Source: SCGC-AAA076-P13 sp964276235
Lineage (GTDB): Bacteria > Pseudomonadota > Gammaproteobacteria > Magnimaribacterales > D2472
NCBI GenBank assembly: GCA_964276235.1
Contig: CAXYEK010000004.1
Location: 1 to 64,000, forward strand
Direction of reading: 5' to 3'
DNA: 64,000 nucleotides
In this document: positions 17,058 to 24,653 of the stretch, in pieces
How the letters are laid out: every line of letters starts with the position of its first letter
How positions within the stretch are numbered: the first letter of the stretch is position 1
Translations under genes and position numbers: made by a program
The notes under the pieces: model-generated
The model's input: only the letters and a program-made list of their open reading frames with translations
Databases searched by the model: none
What the model was told of the DNA's origin: nothing

Positions 17058-18632
17058 ATGAATTATGATATAGCAATAATTGGTTATGGACCTGTAGGCG
17101 CAACTGCAGCAAATATGTTTGCTGCAAAGGGTTTTAGTGTAATCGTAGTTGAACCAAAAAAAGAGATTTGGGATATACCGAGGGCTGTTCATTTCGATGG
17201 ACAAACACAAAGAATATTTCAATCTATGGGTATCTTTGATCAAATCAAAAAAATAATTGACCCCATAACAGGTGTAAACTTTCTAAATAGAAAAGGTAAA
17301 AAACTTTTAGGCATTTCCTTTGAAAGTCATCCAAAAGTTAATGGATATTATGAAGGTGTTATGTTTAATCAACCTAAGTTTGAAAAAATTATTAGAGATA
17401 ATGCTCTTAATTTTAATAATATAGATTTTAAAATAGGTGCATATGTCAGCAAACTAGAGTCTTTAAATAATACTAATAATTTTGAAATTATCGATTGTGA
17501 AACAAATGAGGCTTCTACTTTTACTTCTACCTATTTAATTGGCTCGGATGGAGCTGATAGTTTTATTAGAAAAAGTCTTAATGTTAATTTATATGATTAT
17601 AAGTGCGATCAAGATTGGATTGTTGTCGATTATCTGGTCGATAAAAAATATAAAATACTTGATAAATCAAGGTATCAGATTTGTGATTACAAAAGACCAA
17701 CAACCCTTTTGCCAATAACAGATAATCATGTCCGATGGGAGTTCAAAATTAATCCAAAAGATGATGTAGATAAATTAGAAACAGAAGAAAGCATTCGCAG
17801 TTTTATGAGCCCTCATATGTGGAGATTAAATCCTGATATAGACCTAAATTCTGGTGAGCTTATAAGATCAAGTAAATATACCTTTCATGGCTTATTGGCT
17901 GATAACTTTAAAGTTAATAATTGTTTTTTAATAGGCGATGCTGCTCATCAAACTCCTCCCTTTCTTGGTCAAGGGCTATGCCAAGGTATAAAAGATGCTT
18001 ATAACTTGTCTTGGAAATTAGCTGGTGTAAAAGAAGGTATTTACAATAAAAAAATTCTAAATTCTTTTGATACTGAAAGAAGAGAAGTTAATGAATTTAT
18101 GATTAAAACTGCTATTAAACAAGGTGACGTGATTGGAAGTCAAAATATATTAAAGGCATTTATTAGAGATATGTTTTTTGTTTTTGCTAAAAATTTTCCC
18201 AAAGCACTTACAGCCCTAAAATTTCAATATAGCTGGAGATTTACAAACGGCATTCTTGATAATGATTTATATCCGAACAACGTAAATGGTGTGATATTTC
18301 CACAACCTGACATATCTATCGAATTTGAAAATAAAAAATTTGATCAGTACATTAAAGATTCATTTTCATTAATTATATTTAACAATGATAAAACTTTACT
18401 CGATGATCTTAATAAAATCGAAACTATAAGCTTATATGATAATAATATTCACTTTTTTGATAACTCTCATCCCTTCATGAGTGACGGTAAGTTAATTGAA
18501 TGGTCTAGTGCTAATGGCGTCTCAGCTGTTATTATCAGGCCTGATAAACATGTTTATGGTTGTTGTGATAACAATGATATTTTAGCAAAAATAACAAATT
18601 TAACGAATAAGCTTCATCAGGAATTAATATGA
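17058..18632 (+). CDS. FAD-dependent aromatic hydroxylase (MhpA/PheA-type)
   Basis: 524 residues of the class A flavoprotein monooxygenase family. FAD motif GYGPVG at 9-14, RAVHFDGQT near 42-50 typical of 3-(3-hydroxyphenyl)propionate hydroxylase, the GSDGADS motif at 162-168, and the second FAD motif GDAAHQTPPFLGQG from 293. These enzymes hydroxylate a phenol next to its OH using NAD(P)H and O2, giving a catechol for ring cleavage. An extradiol dioxygenase and an FAH-family hydrolase in the same regulon fit the next steps. First gene of an operon with tetR (ATGA overlap) and a sulfatase. The actual phenolic substrate cannot be read. Confidence 0.88.
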   Translation: MNYDIAIIGYGPVGATAANMFAAKGFSVIVVEPKKEIWDIPRAVHFDGQTQRIFQSMGIFDQIKKIIDPITGVNFLNRKGKKLLGISFESHPKVNGYYEGVMFNQPKFEKIIRDNALNFNNIDFKIGAYVSKLESLNNTNNFEIIDCETNEASTFTSTYLIGSDGADSFIRKSLNVNLYDYKCDQDWIVVDYLVDKKYKILDKSRYQICDYKRPTTLLPITDNHVRWEFKINPKDDVDKLETEESIRSFMSPHMWRLNPDIDLNSGELIRSSKYTFHGLLADNFKVNNCFLIGDAAHQTPPFLGQGLCQGIKDAYNLSWKLAGVKEGIYNKKILNSFDTERREVNEFMIKTAIKQGDVIGSQNILKAFIRDMFFVFAKNFPKALTALKFQYSWRFTNGILDNDLYPNNVNGVIFPQPDISIEFENKKFDQYIKDSFSLIIFNNDKTLLDDLNKIETISLYDNNIHFFDNSHPFMSDGKLIEWSSANGVSAVIIRPDKHVYGCCDNNDILAKITNLTNKLHQELI

Positions 18633-19228
18633 AAAAAACAACATCAAAAAATAAAGGTAGGAAAAGTGTAGAAAAAAGACTTATAGATTCTACTGAAGAG
18701 CTTGTAGCATCAATTAGTCCTAACCAACTTACAATTCGAGATATTGCAGATCATGCTGGAGTTAATCATGGACAAATACATCACTATTTTGGTAACAAAG
18801 AAGGTCTATTAAAGGCAACGTATAGGCAGATGGCATTTGAGCATGGTGAGCAATTAGATAGAAGAGATATATCTGCAAATAATTTACCAGACATGGCACT
18901 TTCTGATATAACTAATGACTACTTTAGCGCTATCATCCGAGCAGTTTTGGATAATAAGATGGATGTCGTTGTTCAAGAAAATGATAATCTTCATGTCTCT
19001 AGAAAAATGGTTAATGAGATAACAGCTCTTAAAGGGTTAAAGAAGCCTAGTCCAGAAATTAAAGCAGCGATTGCTCTTACAATGTGCATAGAATTTGGCT
19101 TAACAGCAATGAAACCTTATATAGAAAAAGTATTAGATTTAAATGATGTGGAAATGGAAAAATTTATTCAGACCATTGTTGATGTTAGAACCACTGAATT
19201 TAAAAAGCTACTTGAAGATGTTAAATAA
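18629..19228 (+). CDS. TetR-family transcriptional repressor
   Basis: 199 residues. The N-terminal helix-turn-helix is typical: TIRDIADHAGVNHGQIHHYFGNKEGL (split: TIRDIADHAG, then VNHGQIHHYFGNKEGL, about 40-65). The C-terminal ligand-binding half is all-helical and unassigned. Its ATG overlaps the hydroxylase stop (ATGA) and the sulfatase start lies inside its last codons. It is the only regulator in the 12.8-24.4 kb island, and two matching palindromes lie in the island's two divergent promoter regions, one of them in front of its own operon, so autorepression and control of all four units is the simplest reading. Confidence 0.88.
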   Translation: MKKTTSKNKGRKSVEKRLIDSTEELVASISPNQLTIRDIADHAGVNHGQIHHYFGNKEGLLKATYRQMAFEHGEQLDRRDISANNLPDMALSDITNDYFSAIIRAVLDNKMDVVVQENDNLHVSRKMVNEITALKGLKKPSPEIKAAIALTMCIEFGLTAMKPYIEKVLDLNDVEMEKFIQTIVDVRTTEFKKLLEDVK

Positions 19229-20774
19229 AAAAACAATTCTAATACCACTAATTTTGGCATCTTTTATAGAAGCTAGACCAAATGTCATTATTATTCTAAC
19301 TGATGACCTTGGCTGGGGTGATGTTAGCTATCACGGTGGCTCTATACCTACTCCAAACATGGATAAACTCGCATCAAAGGGAATTGAGCTAAATAGATTC
19401 TATGCAAATCCAACATGTAGCCCTACTCGCGCTTCCTTATTGACTGGATTAAATGTTTTCAATCATGGTGTCATTAGACCTTTTATGAATCCAACTGCTG
19501 AGCAGATTGGGCTAAATGAAAATCTAAAAATAATGCCTGAATATTTTCAAGAAGCTGGATATCAAACAGCAATGTCAGGGAAATGGCATTTAGGAATGCA
19601 TAAAAAGGAATTTAGACCAATCAATAGAGGCTTTGAAACCACATATGGTCATATGCTTGGTGGTCTTGGTTACTTTGACCATGTTTCCGCTGGAAGAGTT
19701 GACTGGCATAGAGATGGAATAGCTCTTGAAGAAGATGGTTATTCAACAGAATTAATAGCCAATGAGGCAGTTCGTATTATTGAAAATAAAGACCCAGAGC
19801 GCCCTCTTTTTTTATATGTTGCATTTAATGCACCTCACACACCAATTCAAGCACCCATCAAGAACATTGAAAATTTTTTACATATTGAGAATTTATTAGA
19901 TAGAACTTATGCAGCAAATGTTAATAAATTAGATTTAGAAATTGGAAAAATAATTGACTCCATAGATAGTGCTGGATTATTAGAAGAAACAATAATAGTT
20001 TTTTTTAGTGATAACGGACCTGTTTTTGATATTCCTGCTATTGGTCAAGTTATTGCTCCAGGATTAATGGAAGCCAGAGGAAGTCCAGGTAAATTAACTG
20101 GAAGTAAAATGTATGCTTCAGAAGGTGGAATCCGAGTTCCTGCTAGTATTTGGTGGAAAGGCGTAATAGAAAATTCAAAGACTGATCAATTTTTCTTTGT
20201 CCAAGACCTATTGCCAACACTTCTATCTGCAACTGGAATTGGCATAGATAAGAATATAGAATTTGATGGCAATAATAAATGGGACAATCTACTAAATGGA
20301 AATCTTGAATTACCTGTAAATGATCTGGTTGCTAATAGAGTAATAAATGATGAAAGAGCATTATTTAATAACGAATGGAAGCTTTACTATAGCAATCCTG
20401 TAATGATAAGTGGAGGAGCTAAATACAGTCTATTCAATGTTATGAATGATCCGTATGAACAAAATGATCTATCCTCTTCTAATGCTGAAATCTTCGAGCA
20501 AATGAAAATAACCATGATGAGCATGGAAGAAAATAACGTTCAACCAGATATTAACCCAGTTAAACAATATCTCCATGGAGATACCGAGGGTGGTAAAATT
20601 GTTGGAAGCCCCTGGCTTGAAGGTGACTATAAAACAGAAGGCACCCCATCAGGATTTGTAAGCTTTTTTGTTATGTCGTGGATAATATTTTTAGCCTTCA
20701 AATTACAGATAATTGGATTTATATTTATACTTATACTCAGCAGAATTTTATACAAAAAATTTATAAAATCTTAA
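19218..20774 (+). CDS. Exported sulfatase (formylglycine type) with C-terminal membrane anchor
   Basis: The frame extends upstream to 19143 inside tetR, but the ATG at 19218 starts a signal peptide (MLNKKTILIPLILASFIEA), giving 518 aa. Metal-binding D29/D30 (LTDD), and the sulfatase signature C67-S-P-T-R71 whose cysteine is converted to formylglycine; SGKWHLG follows. The C-terminus carries a long hydrophobic stretch with a Lys-rich tail, indicating membrane anchoring. It removes sulfate from an ester outside the cytoplasm. Its place in the hydroxylase-tetR operon suggests that the pathway substrate enters as, or is released from, a sulfate ester. An anaerobic- or aerobic-type maturase is not in the window. 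Confidence 0.88.
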   Translation: MLNKKTILIPLILASFIEARPNVIIILTDDLGWGDVSYHGGSIPTPNMDKLASKGIELNRFYANPTCSPTRASLLTGLNVFNHGVIRPFMNPTAEQIGLNENLKIMPEYFQEAGYQTAMSGKWHLGMHKKEFRPINRGFETTYGHMLGGLGYFDHVSAGRVDWHRDGIALEEDGYSTELIANEAVRIIENKDPERPLFLYVAFNAPHTPIQAPIKNIENFLHIENLLDRTYAANVNKLDLEIGKIIDSIDSAGLLEETIIVFFSDNGPVFDIPAIGQVIAPGLMEARGSPGKLTGSKMYASEGGIRVPASIWWKGVIENSKTDQFFFVQDLLPTLLSATGIGIDKNIEFDGNNKWDNLLNGNLELPVNDLVANRVINDERALFNNEWKLYYSNPVMISGGAKYSLFNVMNDPYEQNDLSSSNAEIFEQMKITMMSMEENNVQPDINPVKQYLHGDTEGGKIVGSPWLEGDYKTEGTPSGFVSFFVMSWIIFLAFKLQIIGFIFILILSRILYKKFIKS

Positions 20775-21433
20775 ATAATCTCACAAACTTCATCAAAATT
20801 TAGTCTAGGTAATCTCATAAATATTTTTGATGGATCTCCGTAACCTATACAACATAAAAAATTGGATTTTATATTGGTATCTTTGAAAAATATTTGATCA
20901 ACCAGATCATTATTAAAACCAGACATAGGCCCACAATCTAAACCTAGAGCTCTTGATACCATCATAAAGTAGGCTCCCTGAAGACTACTATTCCTAAATG
21001 CTGTTGCTTGATTAAATTCAGCATTCCCTTTGTACATAGGTGCAATATCCATATGAGGGAATAATTTACTCATATTATCTGAGAAATCAAGATCATAGCC
21101 TATGACTGCTACTACCGGAGCACTCATTACCTTGTCAATGTTATTAGGCAACAATGCTTCTTTTAATAACTGCTTTTGCTCTTCACTCTTTATAAATTTA
21201 AATCTAGCAGGACAGCAATTTGTACTTGTTGGGCCCATCTTAGTGAGTTCATAGATTGATTTAATAATATCATCACTAACATCTTTATCTTGCCAACCAT
21301 TCATACTTCTTGCTTCACCAAACAATAAATCTATCTGATCTTTGTTTAAGTTATCTGCATTTTCTTTTAAATTGCTAAATCTAGTTTGAGCAGCAGCAAC
21401 TGCTTTTTTTTGATCATCTGTGAGCTCTATCAT
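20771..21433 (-). CDS. RutE-like nitroreductase-family reductase (malonic semialdehyde reductase)
   Basis: 220 residues. It closely follows the RutE/HadB branch of the FMN nitroreductase family: N-terminal ARSMNGW, then GPTSTNCCPARF, AFRNSSLQGAY, ALGLDCGPMSGF, and the C-terminal GYGDPSK...RLPRL motif. RutE reduces malonic semialdehyde to 3-hydroxypropionate in pyrimidine breakdown, but no other rut gene is present. Here it is the last gene after a GST and dioxygenase, in a regulon that also has mmsA. It overlaps the dioxygenase by ATGA and converges on the sulfatase with a 4-base overlap. The substrate may be another small semialdehyde or enone. Confidence 0.8.
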   Translation of the reverse strand: MIELTDDQKKAVAAAQTRFSNLKENADNLNKDQIDLLFGEARSMNGWQDKDVSDDIIKSIYELTKMGPTSTNCCPARFKFIKSEEQKQLLKEALLPNNIDKVMSAPVVAVIGYDLDFSDNMSKLFPHMDIAPMYKGNAEFNQATAFRNSSLQGAYFMMVSRALGLDCGPMSGFNNDLVDQIFFKDTNIKSNFLCCIGYGDPSKIFMRLPRLNFDEVCEII

Positions 21434-22533
21434 GATTGACCCTCAGCTTCTGCTTTAGCAGCTTTTTCCATTTCTTTAATCATTCCTGGAATCGTTGGAT
21501 TTGATGCACGCGCATTATCAATCTGATCAACTGGCATAGTTATTCCAAATGTATTTGGAACCTCCGGTCCGTATTGAGCCATTGCCAAGTCTCTAAAGCC
21601 TGAATTTTCAGTTGGAACAGATGCATCTATTAAATCACCGTCAGTCCAATGTTCATGCGTAAATCCATGAGGATCTCTCCAATAGTCATACATTTGGCTG
21701 CCTAATAAATGTCTGCCAATACCCCATTCATGATAATACTCATCAACAGTTTTCATATGATAATGACCAGCCATCAAGTCATCTACTGAATCTTGAACTT
21801 CATATCCAGCATGTCCAAATGCTACAGCACTAGCTTCACCAGGAAGACCCATATTGTTCATAGTATGATGGTCAACTGGCTTATCTCCTTGATCGCATCT
21901 CATGAAAGCACCCATTGAAACTCCATCAGGTCCAATACAATTATTACTTATTAGAAAACCTAATGTATTTGAATACCAATCAACTGAAGCTTGAGGATCT
22001 TTACAATTAATAGCAGTATGACCTAGTCGCTTAACTTTTGAAGTTAATTCATATACCCACTTATCACCATGAACTTGCCATTCATCTGCAGCTTTTCCAA
22101 AACGTTGTAATTCATTCTCTCTTTGTTTTGACCCACCTGTATTTAAAACTTTTGAAACAACAGCAACAGGTTCAGCTTCAATCATACCGTGACATACCTC
22201 AACTTCTACACCGTCTGGATCAATAACAGTTACCTTATGACCTCCAGCAAGTTCAGTATTTTCAACAATATCAACATTGAATTCTTTAGACAAGGCTTCT
22301 AAATCACTATAATCATTAGCTTTATAAGCAGATCCTATATATTTATTTTCTTCGCCTTTTGTTGCGACATAAATATAAGGTGATGCTCCAGTGCCTCTAA
22401 AAAAGATACTATTTTCATCCTCATGCGCAAGCATCATCCCGAAATGATTGAGGTATTTTTTTTGAGCTTCAAATTCTGTAAGTTCAAACCTTACATAAAT
22501 AATATCAGCTACTTTGCATATTGGATTATTCAT
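21430..22533 (-). CDS. Type I extradiol ring-cleavage dioxygenase (VOC superfamily)
   Basis: 367 residues with two vicinal-oxygen-chelate domains. The Fe(II) triad is visible in the second: H172 in GHTAINC, H241 in FGHAGYE, and E294 in FTHEHW; the active-site segment before it (HLLGSQMYDYWRDPHG) fits catechol 2,3-dioxygenase relatives. It would open a catechol made by the MhpA-like hydroxylase. The C-terminal about 60 residues are an extra tail rich in Ala and Glu. The ATG has AGGAG upstream and overlaps the GST gene. Confidence 0.85.
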   Translation of the reverse strand: MNNPICKVADIIYVRFELTEFEAQKKYLNHFGMMLAHEDENSIFFRGTGASPYIYVATKGEENKYIGSAYKANDYSDLEALSKEFNVDIVENTELAGGHKVTVIDPDGVEVEVCHGMIEAEPVAVVSKVLNTGGSKQRENELQRFGKAADEWQVHGDKWVYELTSKVKRLGHTAINCKDPQASVDWYSNTLGFLISNNCIGPDGVSMGAFMRCDQGDKPVDHHTMNNMGLPGEASAVAFGHAGYEVQDSVDDLMAGHYHMKTVDEYYHEWGIGRHLLGSQMYDYWRDPHGFTHEHWTDGDLIDASVPTENSGFRDLAMAQYGPEVPNTFGITMPVDQIDNARASNPTIPGMIKEMEKAAKAEAEGQS

Positions 22534-23398
22534 TATTATCTCCTATTAATAATTTATTAATTTCTGACCAAACAAGGTGATCATAAGTATTAGGTCCATC
22601 CCCATAAAGTGATTGAATTTCTGGTGCCCATTCACCAGTAACGTAATCAAGTATACCTTCCTTATAACTATCCCTAGTTGAAATAGTTTCCCAGTAGGAT
22701 TTAAGATTAGGCAATTTACTACTTTCTAAAACACTATTAAAACGCATTTCATAAACCCTATGAAGAATAGATGTCATACAACAATCAATAGCTGTATATT
22801 CATCTCCCATCATGAATTGTTTATTGTGATTTAAGACTCCTTCTATATATACAAGGTGTTTTGCAAGCATTATAGACATTTTTTTACACAAACTTACAGG
22901 AGGTTTTCCTAAAATTCGTAGCATTATAAATATTGGAACTCTCTTCCTTATAGAATGTTTTGTTACATAATCCCATACAACACTAGTTAGTGGTCTTTTG
23001 CATAACATTTTAACTAAAAGCTGCGCAGATATGCCGCCCGCTGTAGTACCTAGAGTTTCACCAAGCTCTTTAGTTTCATCTAAAGTCACAAAATCTAACA
23101 AGCTTTCAAACATTTCATTATTTGGATGATCAGGAAATAATAGCTGCCCTTGTTGAGGATATTTTTTATCAATATATCTCATTATTTGGATGCTATCAGG
23201 TATTGGACTTCCATGATCAACTAATGTCGGAACAAGATTCTTAGGATTTAGTTTTTTGTATTCTTTACTTAAATGGTCTCCTTTGGATTCAAGATAAAGA
23301 AGATTATATTTATATGAAATATTTTTTTCAGACAAGGCAACCCTTGCCATATTTGAAGCAACCGATTCACCGTAACCATATAATTCAAGATTATTCAT
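22526..23398 (-). CDS. Glutathione S-transferase-like protein
   Basis: 290 residues. The N-terminal thioredoxin-like domain (about 1-82) has ELYGYGESVASNMARVAL, with the cis-Pro motif LVPTLVDHG and the DSIQIMRYI helix of GSTs; a longer-than-usual helical C-terminal domain follows. GSTs in aromatic operons often isomerise ring-cleavage products (maleylpyruvate or maleylacetoacetate isomerases) or dehalogenate. It leads the operon GST-dioxygenase-RutE, from a TTGTCA-17-TAGAAT promoter overlapped by the palindromic operator. The exact reaction is not readable. Confidence 0.82.
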   Translation of the reverse strand: MNNLELYGYGESVASNMARVALSEKNISYKYNLLYLESKGDHLSKEYKKLNPKNLVPTLVDHGSPIPDSIQIMRYIDKKYPQQGQLLFPDHPNNEMFESLLDFVTLDETKELGETLGTTAGGISAQLLVKMLCKRPLTSVVWDYVTKHSIRKRVPIFIMLRILGKPPVSLCKKMSIMLAKHLVYIEGVLNHNKQFMMGDEYTAIDCCMTSILHRVYEMRFNSVLESSKLPNLKSYWETISTRDSYKEGILDYVTGEWAPEIQSLYGDGPNTYDHLVWSEINKLLIGDNNE

Positions 23399-23402
23399 AC
23401 TC

Positions 23403-23431
23403 TTGCTTTATTCTAGTCATATGACTAGACT
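23403..23431 (+). promoter_or_regulatory. Promoter of the FAH-family gene overlapped by operator
   Basis: TTGCTT (23403-23408), 17-base spacer, TAGACT (23426-23431). The 16-bp palindrome fills the spacer. Same -35 hexamer as the mmsA promoter. Confidence 0.5.
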
Positions 23432-23438
23432 ATGACAA
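23410..23438 (-). promoter_or_regulatory. Promoter of the GST-dioxygenase-RutE operon overlapped by operator
   Basis: Minus strand: TTGTCA (23438-23433), 17-base spacer, TAGAAT (23415-23410), 11 bases from the -10 to the ATG. The palindrome lies across the spacer and -10. Confidence 0.6.
23413..23428. promoter_or_regulatory. TetR-type operator, copy 2 (CTAGTCA-TA-TGACTAG)
   Basis: Perfect 16-bp palindrome CTAGTCATATGACTAG in the divergent gap between the GST and FAH genes. It is identical in both 7-bp arms to the copy at 17012. Confidence 0.78.
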
Positions 23439-23463
23439 GTTTAATTTTGAAAAAGGAATAGTT

Positions 23464-24375
23464 ATGGGTTTTGTTTTAGGTAATATAAAGGGTAGATCTT
23501 CTTTAATAAAGGATAATCATTTTTATGATATTGAGACTATTTCTAATGGATCTGTAAGTTCAGACCCATCACAAATTCTTCTTTCACTTGATCAACTAAG
23601 TGACTTATATAACACAATTGATAGTTTTGAGCCTACAGGTTTAGTTAACGATGATGATCTAAAGGCACCTATCACAAATTCAGGAAATTGTTTTGCTGTT
23701 GGACTTAACTATAAAAAACATGCTGAAGAATCAAATATGGCCCTTCCTGAATTCCCTATGATTTTTGCTAAATATACTTCATGTATAGTTGGGCCCTTTC
23801 ATGAAGTAGAGTTAAGAAGTGATATGGTTGATTATGAAGCTGAATTAGTTGCTGTAATTGGCAAACCTGGAAAGGATATTGCATTAGAGAATGCTTGGGA
23901 TCATGTTGCAGGTTTAACTGCAGGTCAAGATATTTCAGATAGAGCAGTTCAATTTCATTCAACACCACCTCATTTCAATCTTGGTAAATCTTTTGATACT
24001 TTTGGACCTATAGGGCCAATTCTTGTTTCCCCAGATAAATTCAAAGATAAGAGTTCATTGAAATTAGAATGTTATGTTAATGATGAATTACGTCAAGATG
24101 AAAATACAAATGACCTAATATTTGATATTCCTTACATCATTTCATATCTATCAGAATTTTTAACACTTAAAACTGGAGATTTAATTTTTACAGGAACTCC
24201 TGCAGGCGTTGGAGCTACTCAAGGTAAATTATTAAAAGATGGGGATGTTATAAGAACGACCATTGAGGGAATTGGTACTATTGAAAATAAATGTAGAAGA
24301 ATATCAGATCATTCTAATACCTCTCATATACCTGAGTTTCTAAAATCAAGACTACCTCAGGATTCTGAAGACTAA
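23464..24375 (+). CDS. Fumarylacetoacetate hydrolase-family protein
   Basis: 303 residues. Catalytic FAH core at about 80-290: GLNYKKHAEE, metal-binding VDYEAELVAVIG, TAGQDISDR, GKSFDTFGPIGP, and the C-terminal IFTGTPAGVG. Family members hydrolyse or decarboxylate ring-cleavage products such as acylpyruvates and 2-hydroxyhepta-2,4-diene-1,7-dioate. The divergent arrangement with the GST-dioxygenase operon and the shared operator put it downstream of ring cleavage. An AAGGA ribosome site precedes the ATG. Confidence 0.88.
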   Translation: MGFVLGNIKGRSSLIKDNHFYDIETISNGSVSSDPSQILLSLDQLSDLYNTIDSFEPTGLVNDDDLKAPITNSGNCFAVGLNYKKHAEESNMALPEFPMIFAKYTSCIVGPFHEVELRSDMVDYEAELVAVIGKPGKDIALENAWDHVAGLTAGQDISDRAVQFHSTPPHFNLGKSFDTFGPIGPILVSPDKFKDKSSLKLECYVNDELRQDENTNDLIFDIPYIISYLSEFLTLKTGDLIFTGTPAGVGATQGKLLKDGDVIRTTIEGIGTIENKCRRISDHSNTSHIPEFLKSRLPQDSED

Positions 24376-24417
24376 ATTTATAAATAATCTAATTGAAGAT
24401 AAATATATTTATTAGTG

Positions 24418-24423
24418 TAAAAT
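24418..24423 (+). promoter_or_regulatory. -10 element for infA, possibly leaderless
   Basis: TAAAAT with 7 bases to the infA ATG. A weak TTGAAG lies 19 bases upstream. Confidence 0.35.
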
Positions 24424-24430
24424 AGTTTTT

Positions 24431-24649
24431 ATGTCAAAAGAAGATAATCTAGAATTCGAGGGTGAAGTTATTGAAACCCTTCCCAATACAAAATTTAAAG
24501 TTAAATTAGAAAATGATCATGTAATTACTGCTCATATATCTGGAAAAATGCGTAAGCATTACATTAGAATATTGACTGGTGATAAAGTTAAAGTAGAAAT
24601 GACACCTTACGACCTATCAGTTGGGAGAATAACCTTCAGAGGTAGATAG
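24431..24649 (+). CDS. infA: Translation initiation factor IF-1
   Basis: 72 residues, the usual IF-1 length: a single S1-like OB fold with EGEVIETLPNTKFKV, the conserved HISGKMRKHYIRI and GDKVKVEMTPYDLSVGRI. It binds the ribosomal A site during initiation. In other gammaproteobacteria infA lies next to clpA, and here it is separated from clpA only by an acyl-CoA synthetase gene; upstream lies the catabolic island. No ribosome site is seen, consistent with a leaderless start. Confidence 0.97.
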   Translation: MSKEDNLEFEGEVIETLPNTKFKVKLENDHVITAHISGKMRKHYIRILTGDKVKVEMTPYDLSVGRITFRGR

Positions 24650-24653
24650 ACCT

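Noticed and set aside
19143..19217. Upstream start of the sulfatase inside tetR
   Set aside because: The extra 25 residues destroy the signal peptide position and overlap tetR heavily.
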